DNA from: CAVQMC01 sp963713505
GTDB taxonomy: Bacteria > Bacteroidota > Ignavibacteria > Ignavibacteriales > Ignavibacteriaceae
Assembly (NCBI GenBank): GCA_963713505.1
Contig: CAVQMC010000004.1
Span: 310,001 to 374,000 of the forward strand
Length of the DNA: 64,000 bases
Direction of reading: 5' to 3'
The notes under the pieces are model-generated. The model ran no database searches. It was not told the origin of the DNA and worked only from the letters and a program-made list of their open reading frames with translations. A program made the position numbers and the translations under genes. Of the stretch, positions 18,964-29,052 are shown piece by piece; the stretch's first letter is position 1, and each line of letters starts with the position of its first letter.

Positions 18964-20358
18964 ATGAAGAACTTTCGTTTAAATTTAATATTTAGAATTC
19001 TGTTATTAACATTTTCTGTTTTTCTGTTATTCTATGTTTATTTCGAGACTATATTAAGTGTAACTCCAATTATTATTATTGCTGCAATTATAATTCAATT
19101 CTATTTGATTATTAATCTTGTTGATAACACAAACAAAGAACTGTCAAAATTTATTTTATCTATTAAGCATTCCGATTTTTCTCAATCATTTCCAATGGAA
19201 AGACTTGGTGGTTCATTTAAGGAATTAGGATCTGCTTTTACCGAAGTAATGAATCAAATTAAAGAAGCAAGATCTGAAAAAGAAGAAAATTTTCAATACT
19301 TACAAACTGTTGTTAAACATGTTGGAATGGGTCTGATATCATTTACGGAAGACGGAAAAATTGAAATTATTAATGATGCGGCAAAAAAATTACTTGATGT
19401 TAATAATATTATTAATATTAAATTTTTAGCTGATGTTAGTGAAAAGTTAGTTGAGATATTAACGGAAATAAATGCAGGAGAAAAAGCTTTAATTCCTTTA
19501 AGAATTAATAATGTTGAAAAACAAATTTCTATTTATGCTAGTGAATTTAAATTAAGAACTAAAAAGTATAAACTGGTTTCTCTGCAGGACATTAAAAACG
19601 AACTTGAAAGAGAAAGACTTGCCGGAGAACTTGAAATTGCAAGACAAGTACAGATGAGACTTTTGCCTTTGGCTGAACCGGTATTAAAAAACTATATTAT
19701 AAAAGGTTTATGCATTTCGGCAAAAGAAGTCGGCGGCGATTATTATGATTTTATTGAACTAGGAAATAATAAACTCGGTGTTGTAATCGGTGATGTTTCC
19801 GGTAAAGGTTTGCCGGCAGCTTTTTATATGACTTTAACTAAAGGAATATTCCAGTCTCAGGTTGAATCTTCTTCATCACCAAGCGAAGTTTTAAAAAAGG
19901 TAAATAGAATATTAATTCAAACTTTGGAAAAAGGTTCTTTTGTTACAATGTTTTATGGAATTCTGGATTATTCTGAAAATACTTTTATGTATGCAAGAGC
20001 GGGACATGAACCAGGAATTTATTACAATAAAGCAAAAAATAAAACTGAACTTCTTCGTCCGATTGGAATTGGTTTAGGATTAAAAGAAGGGGATTTGTTT
20101 GATAATAATATTGTTGATAAAAAAATTGTATTAAATGATGGAGATTTGATTTTGCTTTATACGGATGGTTTTAATGATACAAGAAATAAAAACAATGATG
20201 ATTACGGAAGAGAAAGAATATTAAAGTTTGTTGAAAGAAATAAAAATGTAACAGGAGATAATTTTATAAATGCTCTTTCAAATGACGTAGCGATTTTCAG
20301 CGATAATTCTCCTCAGTTTGATGATTTGACAGTTATAACAATTAATTACAAAACTTGA
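18964..20358 (+). CDS. membrane sensor with PAS-like domain and SpoIIE/RsbU-type PP2C phosphatase
   Basis: A 464-aa protein. Two N-terminal TM helices (residues ~8-28 and ~33-53), a linker region, a PAS-like domain (~112-215), a short coiled helix (LERERLAGELEIARQVQMRLLP), then a PP2C/SpoIIE phosphatase domain with metal-binding GGDYYDF (257-263), GDVSGKG (276-282), YTDGFND and a final DDLTVITI. Such proteins dephosphorylate Ser/Thr of anti-sigma-factor antagonists; no such partner is encoded nearby. Its first ~110 residues are clearly paralogous to the next gene, which has a kinase output instead. Confidence 0.92.
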   Translation: MKNFRLNLIFRILLLTFSVFLLFYVYFETILSVTPIIIIAAIIIQFYLIINLVDNTNKELSKFILSIKHSDFSQSFPMERLGGSFKELGSAFTEVMNQIKEARSEKEENFQYLQTVVKHVGMGLISFTEDGKIEIINDAAKKLLDVNNIINIKFLADVSEKLVEILTEINAGEKALIPLRINNVEKQISIYASEFKLRTKKYKLVSLQDIKNELERERLAGELEIARQVQMRLLPLAEPVLKNYIIKGLCISAKEVGGDYYDFIELGNNKLGVVIGDVSGKGLPAAFYMTLTKGIFQSQVESSSSPSEVLKKVNRILIQTLEKGSFVTMFYGILDYSENTFMYARAGHEPGIYYNKAKNKTELLRPIGIGLGLKEGDLFDNNIVDKKIVLNDGDLILLYTDGFNDTRNKNNDDYGRERILKFVERNKNVTGDNFINALSNDVAIFSDNSPQFDDLTVITINYKT

Positions 20359-20405
20359 TCAAATTAAGTTTATATTTTGGCCTAAGTATTTAAAAACCTT
20401 CTGCC

Positions 20406-21753
20406 ATGAATTTTAAAAACTTCAGATTAAACACTATTCTAAGAGTCATAGTTCTCGGCATAAGTATAACCTTATTATTCTATCTTATCTTTTATACAAG
20501 TCTATATGCAAGCATTATCGTATTAGCTTTAATAATTATATATCAGCTTTATTCTCTAATTTATTATGTAGAAAAAACCAACCGCGATCTTGCAAGATTT
20601 TTAAGTGCAATTGAACATTCAGATTTTTCTCAGACTTTTATAGATACTTCGTTGGGAACTTCCTTTAAAGATTTATATAAATCTTTTAATAATGTTATAT
20701 TAAAATTTCAAAATACAAGAAGTGAAAAAGAAGAGCATTTAAGATATCTCGAAACAGTTATGCAGCATGTCGGAATTGGATTGATTTCTTATAACCAAAA
20801 CGGCGAAGTTCAATTTATAAATAATGCGGCTAAAAGATTACTTAAAGTTACATCATTTAAATAATATTACTTCTTTAAGTAAAGTGAGCAAAAGTCTGAT
20901 GGAAAAATTATTCGCTCTCAAAGCAGGCGAAAAAGAAACAATTAAACTTGTGGATGAAAATGATTTTATACAGCTTATTATTTATGCAACAGAATTTAAA
21001 TTGAGAGATCAAAGATACCTGCTTGTTTCGCTTCAAAATATACAAAGCGAATTGGAAGAAAAAGAAATGGAAGCATGGCAGCAGCTCATTCGCGTGCTTA
21101 CCCATGAGATAATGAATTCGATAACCCCAATTTCTTCATTGGCTTCTACGGTTCAAACAATATTAAAGAATAATTTGGAAGAACAAACAAATCTGGATTC
21201 CGAAACTTTTGATGATATTAACAGTGCCGTTAATACAATTCAAAAAAGAAGCGAAGGATTAATCCATTTTGTAAATAGTTATAGAAATTTAACAAAGATT
21301 CCAAAACCAAATTTTCAGATATTTCAGATCATTTCTCTATTTAATAGAATTAATAATTTAATGGGCAGCGAATTAAAAAAACTTGGAATTAATTTTCATG
21401 TTTCTTTAAATCCCAAATCTTTAGAATTAACCGCTGATCCTGAAATGATTGAACAAGTAATTATTAATTTAATTATTAATGCAAAACAATCACTGGAATC
21501 AAAAGAAGATGCAGAAATTAATTTAATTGCTTCGCTTGATGAAAGAGGTAAAATATTAATTAGAGTTATTGATAACGGCCCCGGAATTCCCGAAGAAGTT
21601 TTGGAGAAAATATTCATTCCATTTTACAGTACTAAGAAAAACGGTTCGGGAATCGGTTTAAGTTTGTCAAGACAAATTATGAGAGTTCATGGAGGGAATA
21701 TTAGAGTAACATCAAAGCCAAATGAAGAAACCGTTTTTACTTTAAGGTTTTGA
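20406..21753 (+). CDS. membrane sensor histidine kinase (frameshifted)
   Basis: About 449 aa when repaired. Two TM helices, a linker (LARFLSAIEHSDFSQTF, close to the preceding phosphatase), a PAS-like domain, a HisKA-type dimerisation helix with phospho-accepting His in LTHEIMNSITPI, and an HATPase domain with N-box NLIINAKQS, G1 DNGPGIP and G2 GSGIGLSLSRQI. A one-base shift near 20850 separates the sensor half (ends KVTSFK) from the kinase half; the corrected reading is LLKVT-HLNNITSLSKVSK. It probably phosphorylates the NtrC-type regulator two genes upstream. Confidence 0.9.
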
Positions 21754-21835
21754 AATTAAAATTGTTTAATTGCTAAATGGTTAAATTGCCGGAGAATGAT
21801 TTTTAAACAAACTATTAAAAAATAAAACAATACAG

Positions 21836-23359
21836 TTACTCTTTATCTAAATCACTCATCAATGCACTTACAATTCCGTTTGTCCAGCCGAACCCATCCT
21901 GCAGCGGATATTCTCCTCCTCCGGCGTGCAGACTCAAATCATCAACATTATATTTTTCAAACATTTTTCCTGTTCTTTTAAAAACCTCTTCGTTAAGATT
22001 CAGCCATCTGTTTTTAATTTCGTCGGCTGTTTCATTAAAACCGTAATTTCTTAAACCTTTAATTGTCATCCACTGTAAAGGAGCCCAGCCGTTAGGAGCG
22101 TCCCATTGCTGTCCGGTAAAGTTTAGTGTTGATATCAATCCGCCTTCTCTCAAAAAATCATTTTCAATTTTTTCTTTTACTCCGGCAGCCATTTCCATAT
22201 CTGCTATTTTAAAATATAAAGGATAGCTAGCTGCCAATGAATAAACATTTGTAAAGCTTTTTGATTTTAAATTGTAATCAAAATAGAAATTGTTATTTTC
22301 ATTCCATAAAATCGAATTAATTAATTGCGCTCTTTTTTCATAGCGATCAACAAACAAATCGCTTTTTTCTTTATTGCCCTTTAATTCATTTAGTTTAGAA
22401 ATTAATTTCTCCGAAAAGAATAAAAGAGAATTTAAATCAACGGGAATTATCTCCGAACAAATACAGGTTGATAATGATTTTTGATCTTCAAACCAGCGGC
22501 TTGAAAAATCCCAACCGGATTCTGCTGCCGCTCTTATATTTACATAAAGATTTTCTTTTTCTTCCTTATTTAATTTCTGTGCGGTTTTAACATCTTCTAA
22601 ATATGATTCTTCACGCGGAAGTTTTTCCGGATCGTAATATCTATTAAGAAAATTATCCTTATCAATTTTTACAATATGATTAAATGCTTCTCCTTCTTTT
22701 AGTGTTTCTTTTGAACCTCTACACCAAAAATTATATTCAGTTTCCAATTGATTTAAATAATTTAATCCCCATTTGTAATCATCTTTAAATCTGCAGACAA
22801 GATCAATCATAGCGGCAAAAAAAGGCGGCTGAGATCTTGTTAAATAATAAACTCTGTTCCCGTTTGGTATAAATCCGAAATTATCTATTAAATATGAAAA
22901 ATTGTCAATCATATTTTCGACTGTTTCAATTTCGCCGTCGGCCAGCAAACCATGCATTGTAAAATAACTGTCCCAGTAATAAATCTCTCTAAATCTTCCT
23001 CCTGGAATAATATAAGGTTTAGGAATATTAATTAAAGAGCTGAATTCACTTATGTTTGATGCAGGAGTTCTTTTTAATATCTGCCATAAAAATTTTATAT
23101 GTTCTCTGATATTTCTTTTTTCGGGAAGCTTAATATTTTCTTCAAGTTCGGTTGGAGGATTAAAATGTGAAAGTGTAAACGTTTTAAGATCGAAGTTGCG
23201 TTTAAGTTTTTCTTCTTTATAAAGATTTAAAATTTGCTCCGGATTCATTTTAGGAACTGAATCCACAAATGTTTTAGAATCTTTGAAAACTCCTCCGGAT
23301 TGAACTGCCGTAAAAAAATCTCCAGAAACTTGTATATAATCTTCTTTTTGTAAAGTCAT
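21836..23359 (-). CDS. treA: alpha,alpha-trehalase, GH37 family
   Basis: Hydrolyses trehalose to two glucose. A 507-aa protein with both GH37 signatures: PGGRFREIYYWDSYF (residues ~147-161) and QWDAPNGWAPLQW (~428-440). The catalytic acid motif ESGWDFSSRW and the C-terminal glycine-rich GGGEYPLQDGFGWTNG are also present. No signal peptide, so a cytoplasmic TreF-like enzyme is expected. Its ribosome binding site (AGGA) lies in the last codons of the MFS transporter gene 2 bp upstream, so the two are translationally linked. This suggests that trehalose is imported intact. Confidence 0.95.
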   Translation of the reverse strand: MTLQKEDYIQVSGDFFTAVQSGGVFKDSKTFVDSVPKMNPEQILNLYKEEKLKRNFDLKTFTLSHFNPPTELEENIKLPEKRNIREHIKFLWQILKRTPASNISEFSSLINIPKPYIIPGGRFREIYYWDSYFTMHGLLADGEIETVENMIDNFSYLIDNFGFIPNGNRVYYLTRSQPPFFAAMIDLVCRFKDDYKWGLNYLNQLETEYNFWCRGSKETLKEGEAFNHIVKIDKDNFLNRYYDPEKLPREESYLEDVKTAQKLNKEEKENLYVNIRAAAESGWDFSSRWFEDQKSLSTCICSEIIPVDLNSLLFFSEKLISKLNELKGNKEKSDLFVDRYEKRAQLINSILWNENNNFYFDYNLKSKSFTNVYSLAASYPLYFKIADMEMAAGVKEKIENDFLREGGLISTLNFTGQQWDAPNGWAPLQWMTIKGLRNYGFNETADEIKNRWLNLNEEVFKRTGKMFEKYNVDDLSLHAGGGEYPLQDGFGWTNGIVSALMSDLDKE

Positions 23360-23361
23360 AA

Positions 23362-24606
23362 TTAAAATTCCTCGAATCTGAATTTTGATCTGACATTATT
23401 GTATAAAAATAATATTGTAAATAAAATTCCCATCGGCACAAGTGAAAAATAAAATGCTGTTTGTCCGCTGAAATGACCGAAAATATATCCTGTTATTAAT
23501 GAGCCTGTTGTTCCGCCTAAAGCAGAAAAAATTACAATCAATCCGCTCATTGCACTTTGCCTGTGTTTTGGTAAGACACTAAGAATAGAAGAATTTAATG
23601 CGGGATAAATCGGGCCTAAAAACATTCCGATAAAAGGTAAAATAAATCCGGCGGGAGGAATTTCAGTCCAGTTTTTTATTGAACCGGCAACAACACCTTT
23701 AGTTAATGGAAGAACAAAAATAACAAGAAGCATTGATAAGATTACTGAAACGGAAAGAACTTTCATCCAGGAAAATTTTTTAATAAAATATCCGCTTATT
23801 AATCTGCCGAAAGCAATTGCGCCTGCAAATATACTTACTATTTGAACACTAATATTATTCGGCATTTGTAGAATGCTTTTATTAAAGGTCGGAAGCCATG
23901 TTTGAATACTTTGTTCAATCAATACATACAAAAAAGCACTGAGTATAAATATTAATACAAGGGGGAACCTGATTAAAGCAAGCATTTCCACAAATTCATG
24001 TACAATTGAAAACTTTTTTTCTTTATTCTGAACTTCGCTTTCGTCAAGCTTAGTAGTTAATAAATTCAGGAATGCAAAAATACATAGACCTGCAAGAACC
24101 CAATAAGTATTTAACCAGCTTTTGGAAGTTGGATCAGAATCACCAATGAAGAATCCAAATATCCAGTAACCGGATAATACCCCGACTTGGAAAATACCTT
24201 CCAATATGCTCATTGTACTTGCGTGTTCATTTGAATCTTCCGCAACTAAACCAACAGCTGAATAAGCCGAAACTTTTATTAATCCGAAACTAAAACCTGT
24301 AGCGGCAAATAAAATTTTTGCCATTAAAAAACCGTCAAAAAATCGCATACTCAATGAAGCTGCAGTTACAATAATAAGAGCAGTCAGCATAGACTTTTTA
24401 TAACCGAATTTTGGAATATAAGATGCTAGAAGAAATGAGAAAATTGCAATTGATAAATCTTTAAAAGCTTCAAGAACACTGGCACCGCTTTCGGTTACAT
24501 GATAGTGTATAATAACTTGTAAAATTACAATGCCTACACTATTGAGCATTAAACCGATGACAAAGTAATTAATATATAAGGAGAGTTTAATTTTAAATTT
24601 TTGCAT
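23362..24606 (-). CDS. MFS transporter, probably sugar/trehalose uptake
   Basis: A 414-aa protein with 12 predicted TM helices and Major Facilitator features, including a loop 2-3 region (YIPKFGYKKSM) and a large central loop (residues ~190-205). No sequence feature fixes the substrate. Being the first gene of a two-gene unit with cytoplasmic trehalase, it most likely carries trehalose across the inner membrane. A TonB-dependent receptor diverges upstream and may supply the outer-membrane step. Confidence 0.85.
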   Translation of the reverse strand: MQKFKIKLSLYINYFVIGLMLNSVGIVILQVIIHYHVTESGASVLEAFKDLSIAIFSFLLASYIPKFGYKKSMLTALIIVTAASLSMRFFDGFLMAKILFAATGFSFGLIKVSAYSAVGLVAEDSNEHASTMSILEGIFQVGVLSGYWIFGFFIGDSDPTSKSWLNTYWVLAGLCIFAFLNLLTTKLDESEVQNKEKKFSIVHEFVEMLALIRFPLVLIFILSAFLYVLIEQSIQTWLPTFNKSILQMPNNISVQIVSIFAGAIAFGRLISGYFIKKFSWMKVLSVSVILSMLLVIFVLPLTKGVVAGSIKNWTEIPPAGFILPFIGMFLGPIYPALNSSILSVLPKHRQSAMSGLIVIFSALGGTTGSLITGYIFGHFSGQTAFYFSLVPMGILFTILFLYNNVRSKFRFEEF

Positions 24607-25000
24607 GGTCAGCCCGGTTTGTTTGGAAAGTCTAAAGTTGAATAAAAATAAATAAATTTATGATTAATTGGAATTATTATTCTTTCACATTACTAAAAAG
24701 TTAAAATTCATCAATGATTGTAAAATGGAAAAATTTGCTTGTTAATTATTGATTAATTAACTAATTTATTTTTTTAGGACAGCATCGTGACACCAAATGA
24801 TTAAGTATAGGAGTATAAATAGTTAAGTCAAAAAATAGTAATAACTTAAGAAAGGATTGCAGTATTATTTGATTTTTTAAAATGAACTTAATTAAAAAAC
24901 ATAAAGTCTGCGAATATAAAATTACCCCACCTAATAAGTATCAAACTTATAAAAATCCTTTAGTCGATCTAAAAATAATGTTCAATAAATTGGAGGCACC
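24607..25000. promoter_or_regulatory. 394-bp divergent promoter region, trehalose/TonB locus
   Basis: Intergenic region between the MFS transporter (minus) and the TonB receptor (plus). It contains an A/T-only-flanked inverted repeat GTTAATTA-TTGAT-TAATTAAC (24741-24761), a candidate operator. I cannot place promoters on either strand with confidence. The TonB receptor has a strong TTGGAGG ribosome binding site at its end of the region. Confidence 0.35.
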
Positions 25001-27535
25001 ATGCTAAAATTTACCAATAAATTTGGAATAGCATTAGTTTACTTAGTCCTTTTTTTAATAGTCGGAAGCTTCACTATTTATGCACAAGGTACTGTTTCCG
25101 GTAAAGTTACCGACACCAAGGGCAGCCCTATTCCGGGAGTTAATGTTATTTTGTTGAATACTTCTTTAGGAGCTGCAACTAATATTGACGGAGTTTATAA
25201 AATTGAAAATGTTCCGTCGGGCAGTTATACATTAAGAATAAGTGCAGTTGGTTATAAAACTCAAAATTTTAGTATAACTGTAAATAATAATCAAACCACC
25301 GAGCAAAATGCTTCTTTAAGCGAAGACGTTCTTCGAATGGAGGGAGTTGTAATAACCGGTACAGCTGGTGGAGCCGGAATTGAGAAAAAGGAAGCAAGTT
25401 TTTCTGTAACAACAATTTCACCCCGACAAATGGAAGAATTTTCACCGCCTAGTACTGCAGCGGTATTAGATTTTGTCCCAGGTGTATGGTCGGAAAGTTC
25501 CGGTGGAGTTGCAGGTGCAAATATATTTGTCAGAGGCTTGCCTTCTTCCGGTGATGCCCCATTTGTAACTATGTCGATAAACGGAGCTCCAATATACGGT
25601 ACAGAAACACTTTCATTCTTTGAACAAAGCAGTATCTTCCGTATTGATGAAACTGTTGCCTCAACGGAAGCATTGAGAGGCGGTCCCAGTACTGTTTATT
25701 CAAATGGAGAAGCCGGATTAACTACTAACTTCAATCTAAAAAAAGGGACAAGTCAAACTTTAGGAAAAGTTAAAGTATACCACTACCGATTACAGTCAGC
25801 AAAGATTTGATGCTGTATTAAGCGGACCTATTGCAAACAAGTTCTACTATATGATCGGTGGATATTACAGAACATCTCCGGGTATCCGTAACACACAATT
25901 TAACTCTGAAAATGGCGCACAATTTACAACACAATTAACTAAAGTTTTTGATAATGGTGTTATTAATGGTTTCGCAAGACTTACAAACGATCATGGCCAA
26001 TGGATTTTACCAATGGCTTTAAGTACCGGTAATAATGAAGGTACATTTGCGCAATTAGGAAACGCAACCCGTTATAGAACCATTGAGAATTAATGCCGCA
26101 GGTGATAGTGTACAATATGATTTTTCAAATGGTCGCGGATGGAAAGGTATTGTCAGCGGATTAAATTTCAATTATGGTTTAGGTTCAGGACTGGACTGTT
26201 CGTGATAACTTATCTTATACAAATGGGTATGCAAATACATTCGGTTTTGTGCCAGATGGAAGTCCTTTTACTGTTGCAAGTTTAATGTCTACTCTTGATG
26301 TGAGTTCATTGCACACAAATGACGGGAAAACACTTACATCAGGTTATTTGCAGAAATATGGTTATTGGGTTGTAAAAAAGAACATTGAGTCTGTTACAAA
26401 TGATTTAAGTTTGACAAACGATATTGATAATCATAAAATTACAATCGGCGCTTATCAATCATATTGGACTTCAAAAGATTTTTGGACATTAGGTAATGAT
26501 GTTACAGTTCATAACATTGCTAACGGAGGAATAATTAAAGAAGCTCCAACAGGAACTTCTGGTTATACCCTTGATGAAGCCGGTGATGCAAGAATGTCTG
26601 CAATTTATGCAGGGGATTCATGGCAGTTAACAAAAGTAGTTAGGCTTGATTTTGGTGCACGTTATAACTTCTTTAATCTTAACTATACATTAGACGGCGG
26701 CGGTACATTCCCGGATGGACTTCCTGATCTTACTGCCAGTTTAGACGGAACCGACTGGGCCGGTACATTTGCTATCAACTTTGCTTTTACTAATAACTTA
26801 GGCGCTTTTGCTAGAGCTTCAAAAGGTTCACTTTTTCCGAATTTCGATGATGTAAGAAGCAATATTTATAATGTAAAAAGCGGAACTGTTAGTAAAGATA
26901 CGAGCGGTACAATAGTAAATGTTGATGGAACTGTAGATCCTAATTTATTCAATCAATTTGAAGTTGGTTTAAAACTCGATCAACAATATTATAGTTTGTT
27001 TTTAACCGGATTTGCAAATATGGTTCAACAATTTGACGGAGATGTATTATCTACAAGAGCAAATGCTCTTCTTAAAACCCGTACTTTTGGTCTTGAAATA
27101 GACGGAGGATTAAAAATTGAAGGCTTCAGATTAAATCTTGTTGGTACATTCCAGAGCGGTAAAATAACAGATGCTCCCCAGGATCCAAGTGTAGTTGGAA
27201 ACAAAATCTGGCGCCAACCTGATTTTCAATTCCGGGTTGCTCCAAGTTATAGCTTTCCTATTAGTCAGTCTTTATCTGCTTCTTTGTATGCAGCTTTTAG
27301 ATATGTTGGTAAAAGATGGAATGATAGAACTAACTTATATCAATTGGATTCGTTTACTAAGTTAGATCTTGGTGTTAATGTTTCTACTGCTAGTGGGATA
27401 ACATTTAATATTTATGCAGATAATTTAACTAATTCTCATGGCTTAACAGAAGGTGATCCTCGTGATCCTGCTTCGGCAAATGGTCGTCCTATTTTAGGCC
27501 GTTCTTTAAGATTTTCAACTTCTGTTAATTTCTAA
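25001..27535 (+). CDS. TonB-dependent outer-membrane receptor (three frameshifts)
   Basis: About 845 aa when repaired. Signal peptide (residues 1-~29, ending TIYAQG), a carboxypeptidase-regulatory-like beta domain (VSGKVTDTKGSPIPGVNV, ~30-110), a plug domain (FVPGVWSESSGGVAGANIFVRG, ending EALRGGPSTVYSNGEAG), then a 22-strand-type barrel with a C-terminal aromatic (RFSTSVNF). Frame breaks lie near 25785, 26090 and 26196; the barrel sequence continues across each in another frame. The adjacent trehalase/MFS pair suggests a disaccharide or maltodextrin-like ligand (inference). Confidence 0.88.
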
Positions 27536-27557
27536 TCTTATTGTTTTTATATATTTT

Positions 27558-27589
27558 AGCCGGATCTTATATTGGATCCGGCTTTTTTT
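27558..27589 (+). terminator. rho-independent terminator after the TonB receptor
   Basis: Nine-bp perfect stem AGCCGGATC (27558-27566) / GATCCGGCT (27575-27583), 8-nt loop, followed by a run of seven T on the plus strand. It overlaps the stop codon of the convergent Memo-family gene by two bases. Confidence 0.85.
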
Positions 27590-28640
27590 ATTTGGTATAA
27601 AATCCTGCGGATAACCAGCCAACCCAATGCTTTAATGAAAACGGTGCTGTTAAACCCATATGTGTATGTTTAATCGGAATAACTCCTTCTGTCCATGTAT
27701 CCGAATAAGCAAATAATTTTCCATTTAAGTTTATTCTGTCTAAATTTTTAAATGTTTTCGAAATAGTCAATAAACCAAACGGAATGGAATATTGCCCGCA
27801 CCAAAGTGGAGTTATTTTTTTATCATTTGCCCACAAATCATTTTTAAGCTGTTCAATTTTGGAATGAGTTAATTCTCCATTGAAACATGAATCTGCAATT
27901 TCTTTATCTCTTTCAGTTCCTTTTTTATGTGCTTCAAGATCTAATCCATACGGAGAATTATTAAAGTCTTCGCCGTAATGATTTGCATCGGATGAAATCA
28001 AAAAGAAAATATCTTTTCCGGGTGTTAAATTATTTTCTTTAATGTATTTACTTATAATTTTCGAAAGCTGGTTTGATATTTCATCCATTCTATCGAAACT
28101 CATTCCGGTAATCATAATTGGAGTAATTTTTATATCACGATTATAATATTGCAAGAAAGGTACAAGTGCTTCAATTGAATGTTCAATTTCCTGAGCTTTA
28201 TTATTTACTTGATAATAATTTTTATCCAGGTTTTTTTCTAAATATTCTCTAAGCTTAGATATTTTTACATTGCCGTATGGTCCATGCCAGTAATTAAAAC
28301 TATCGAACATCAAAATATTTCTAGGATCATTTAAAGCTTTTCTTACTGTTCCGTGTGTTACTCCGAAAATTACTACCTCTTTAGTTTTAATTAATTTATA
28401 TAAAGGATAATAAATTTTTGCAGTGTACAAATAATCATCGTGGGGAGAAATTCCAGCAACTAAATTTTCGCTTGAATAATCTTTAATTCCATCGTGATGA
28501 TTAGACAAGTAACTCATTAAACTGTCCATTTCATTTGCGTTCCAGCAAAAACCGACGTTGTCTCTGATTGGTCTGATTTCTTGTGCCATAAGGTATGTTG
28601 TGATGAATGTGAGAAATAATATTGTAAAGAACTTTTTCAT
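27588..28640 (-). CDS. Memo-family (AmmeMemoRadiSam protein B-like) protein with signal peptide
   Basis: A 350-aa member of the Memo/AmrB family, recognised by GISPHDDYLYTA (residues ~64-75), GVTHG (~93-97), EIEHSIEALVPFLQYY and SSDANHYGEDF; the His/Asp/Cys positions resemble the family's metal site, including a Cys in LWCGQYS. It starts with a clear signal peptide (residues 1-19, ending YLMAQE), whereas most family members are cytoplasmic. It has no AMMECR1 or radical-SAM neighbour, so the usual three-part system is absent. Function unknown; extracytoplasmic metal-dependent redox or dioxygenase-like activity would be a guess. Confidence 0.85.
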   Translation of the reverse strand: MKKFFTILFLTFITTYLMAQEIRPIRDNVGFCWNANEMDSLMSYLSNHHDGIKDYSSENLVAGISPHDDYLYTAKIYYPLYKLIKTKEVVIFGVTHGTVRKALNDPRNILMFDSFNYWHGPYGNVKISKLREYLEKNLDKNYYQVNNKAQEIEHSIEALVPFLQYYNRDIKITPIMITGMSFDRMDEISNQLSKIISKYIKENNLTPGKDIFFLISSDANHYGEDFNNSPYGLDLEAHKKGTERDKEIADSCFNGELTHSKIEQLKNDLWANDKKITPLWCGQYSIPFGLLTISKTFKNLDRINLNGKLFAYSDTWTEGVIPIKHTHMGLTAPFSLKHWVGWLSAGFYTK

Positions 28641-28721
28641 TTTTAACTCTCATAAGATTTATTCCGAATACAAAAATAACATAATCTTACAAAGAATTGA
28701 ATAGAAAAAAATTATCAGTAA

Positions 28722-28820
28722 TTATTTCATCCAGGCAGATATCACAATAAAAGAAAAACAAAGGATGGCAGCTAAAACAAATATCTTTATAACTTCCGCA
28801 GAATATTTTATTCGTTTCAT
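28722..28820 (-). CDS. possible 32-aa single-span membrane peptide
   Basis: Short frame in the intergenic region upstream of the Memo-family gene, reading MKRIKYSAEVIKIFVLAAIL and then CFSFIVISAWMK. It has a basic N-terminus, one TM helix (~residues 11-29) and a short C-terminal tail, the pattern of bacterial membrane miniproteins. There is no strong ribosome binding site. The rest of 28641-29052 shows nothing else I can support. Confidence 0.35.
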   Translation of the reverse strand: MKRIKYSAEVIKIFVLAAILCFSFIVISAWMK

Positions 28821-29052
28821 TTTAAATTTTCTAAAAAATTTAAGTAATTATAAAATAGAAATATTAACAACCGGTTAAGTCAAATTGATTTTATTTAAAC
28901 AATTCATACAAAATATTTTTTTGATTTAAAACACCTTATTAAAAATATTTGTCTGAAACCTCAATTATAAAGCTCAATTCATATTAAACTGTTTTATTCT
29001 TGTTTAAAAACGTAGAAAATTATTATTGAAAGAAAAAAGTTGGGAGTTTTAT

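Noticed and set aside
20840..20860. Programmed frameshifting in the histidine kinase and other split genes
   Set aside because: No slippery heptamer plus downstream structure is shared among the sites; breaks occur in many unrelated genes and mostly at simple homopolymers.
29026..29052. Longer N-terminus of the Lon-like protease
   Set aside because: It would start at TTG without a ribosome binding site, whereas the ATG at 29053 has GGGAG at the right distance.
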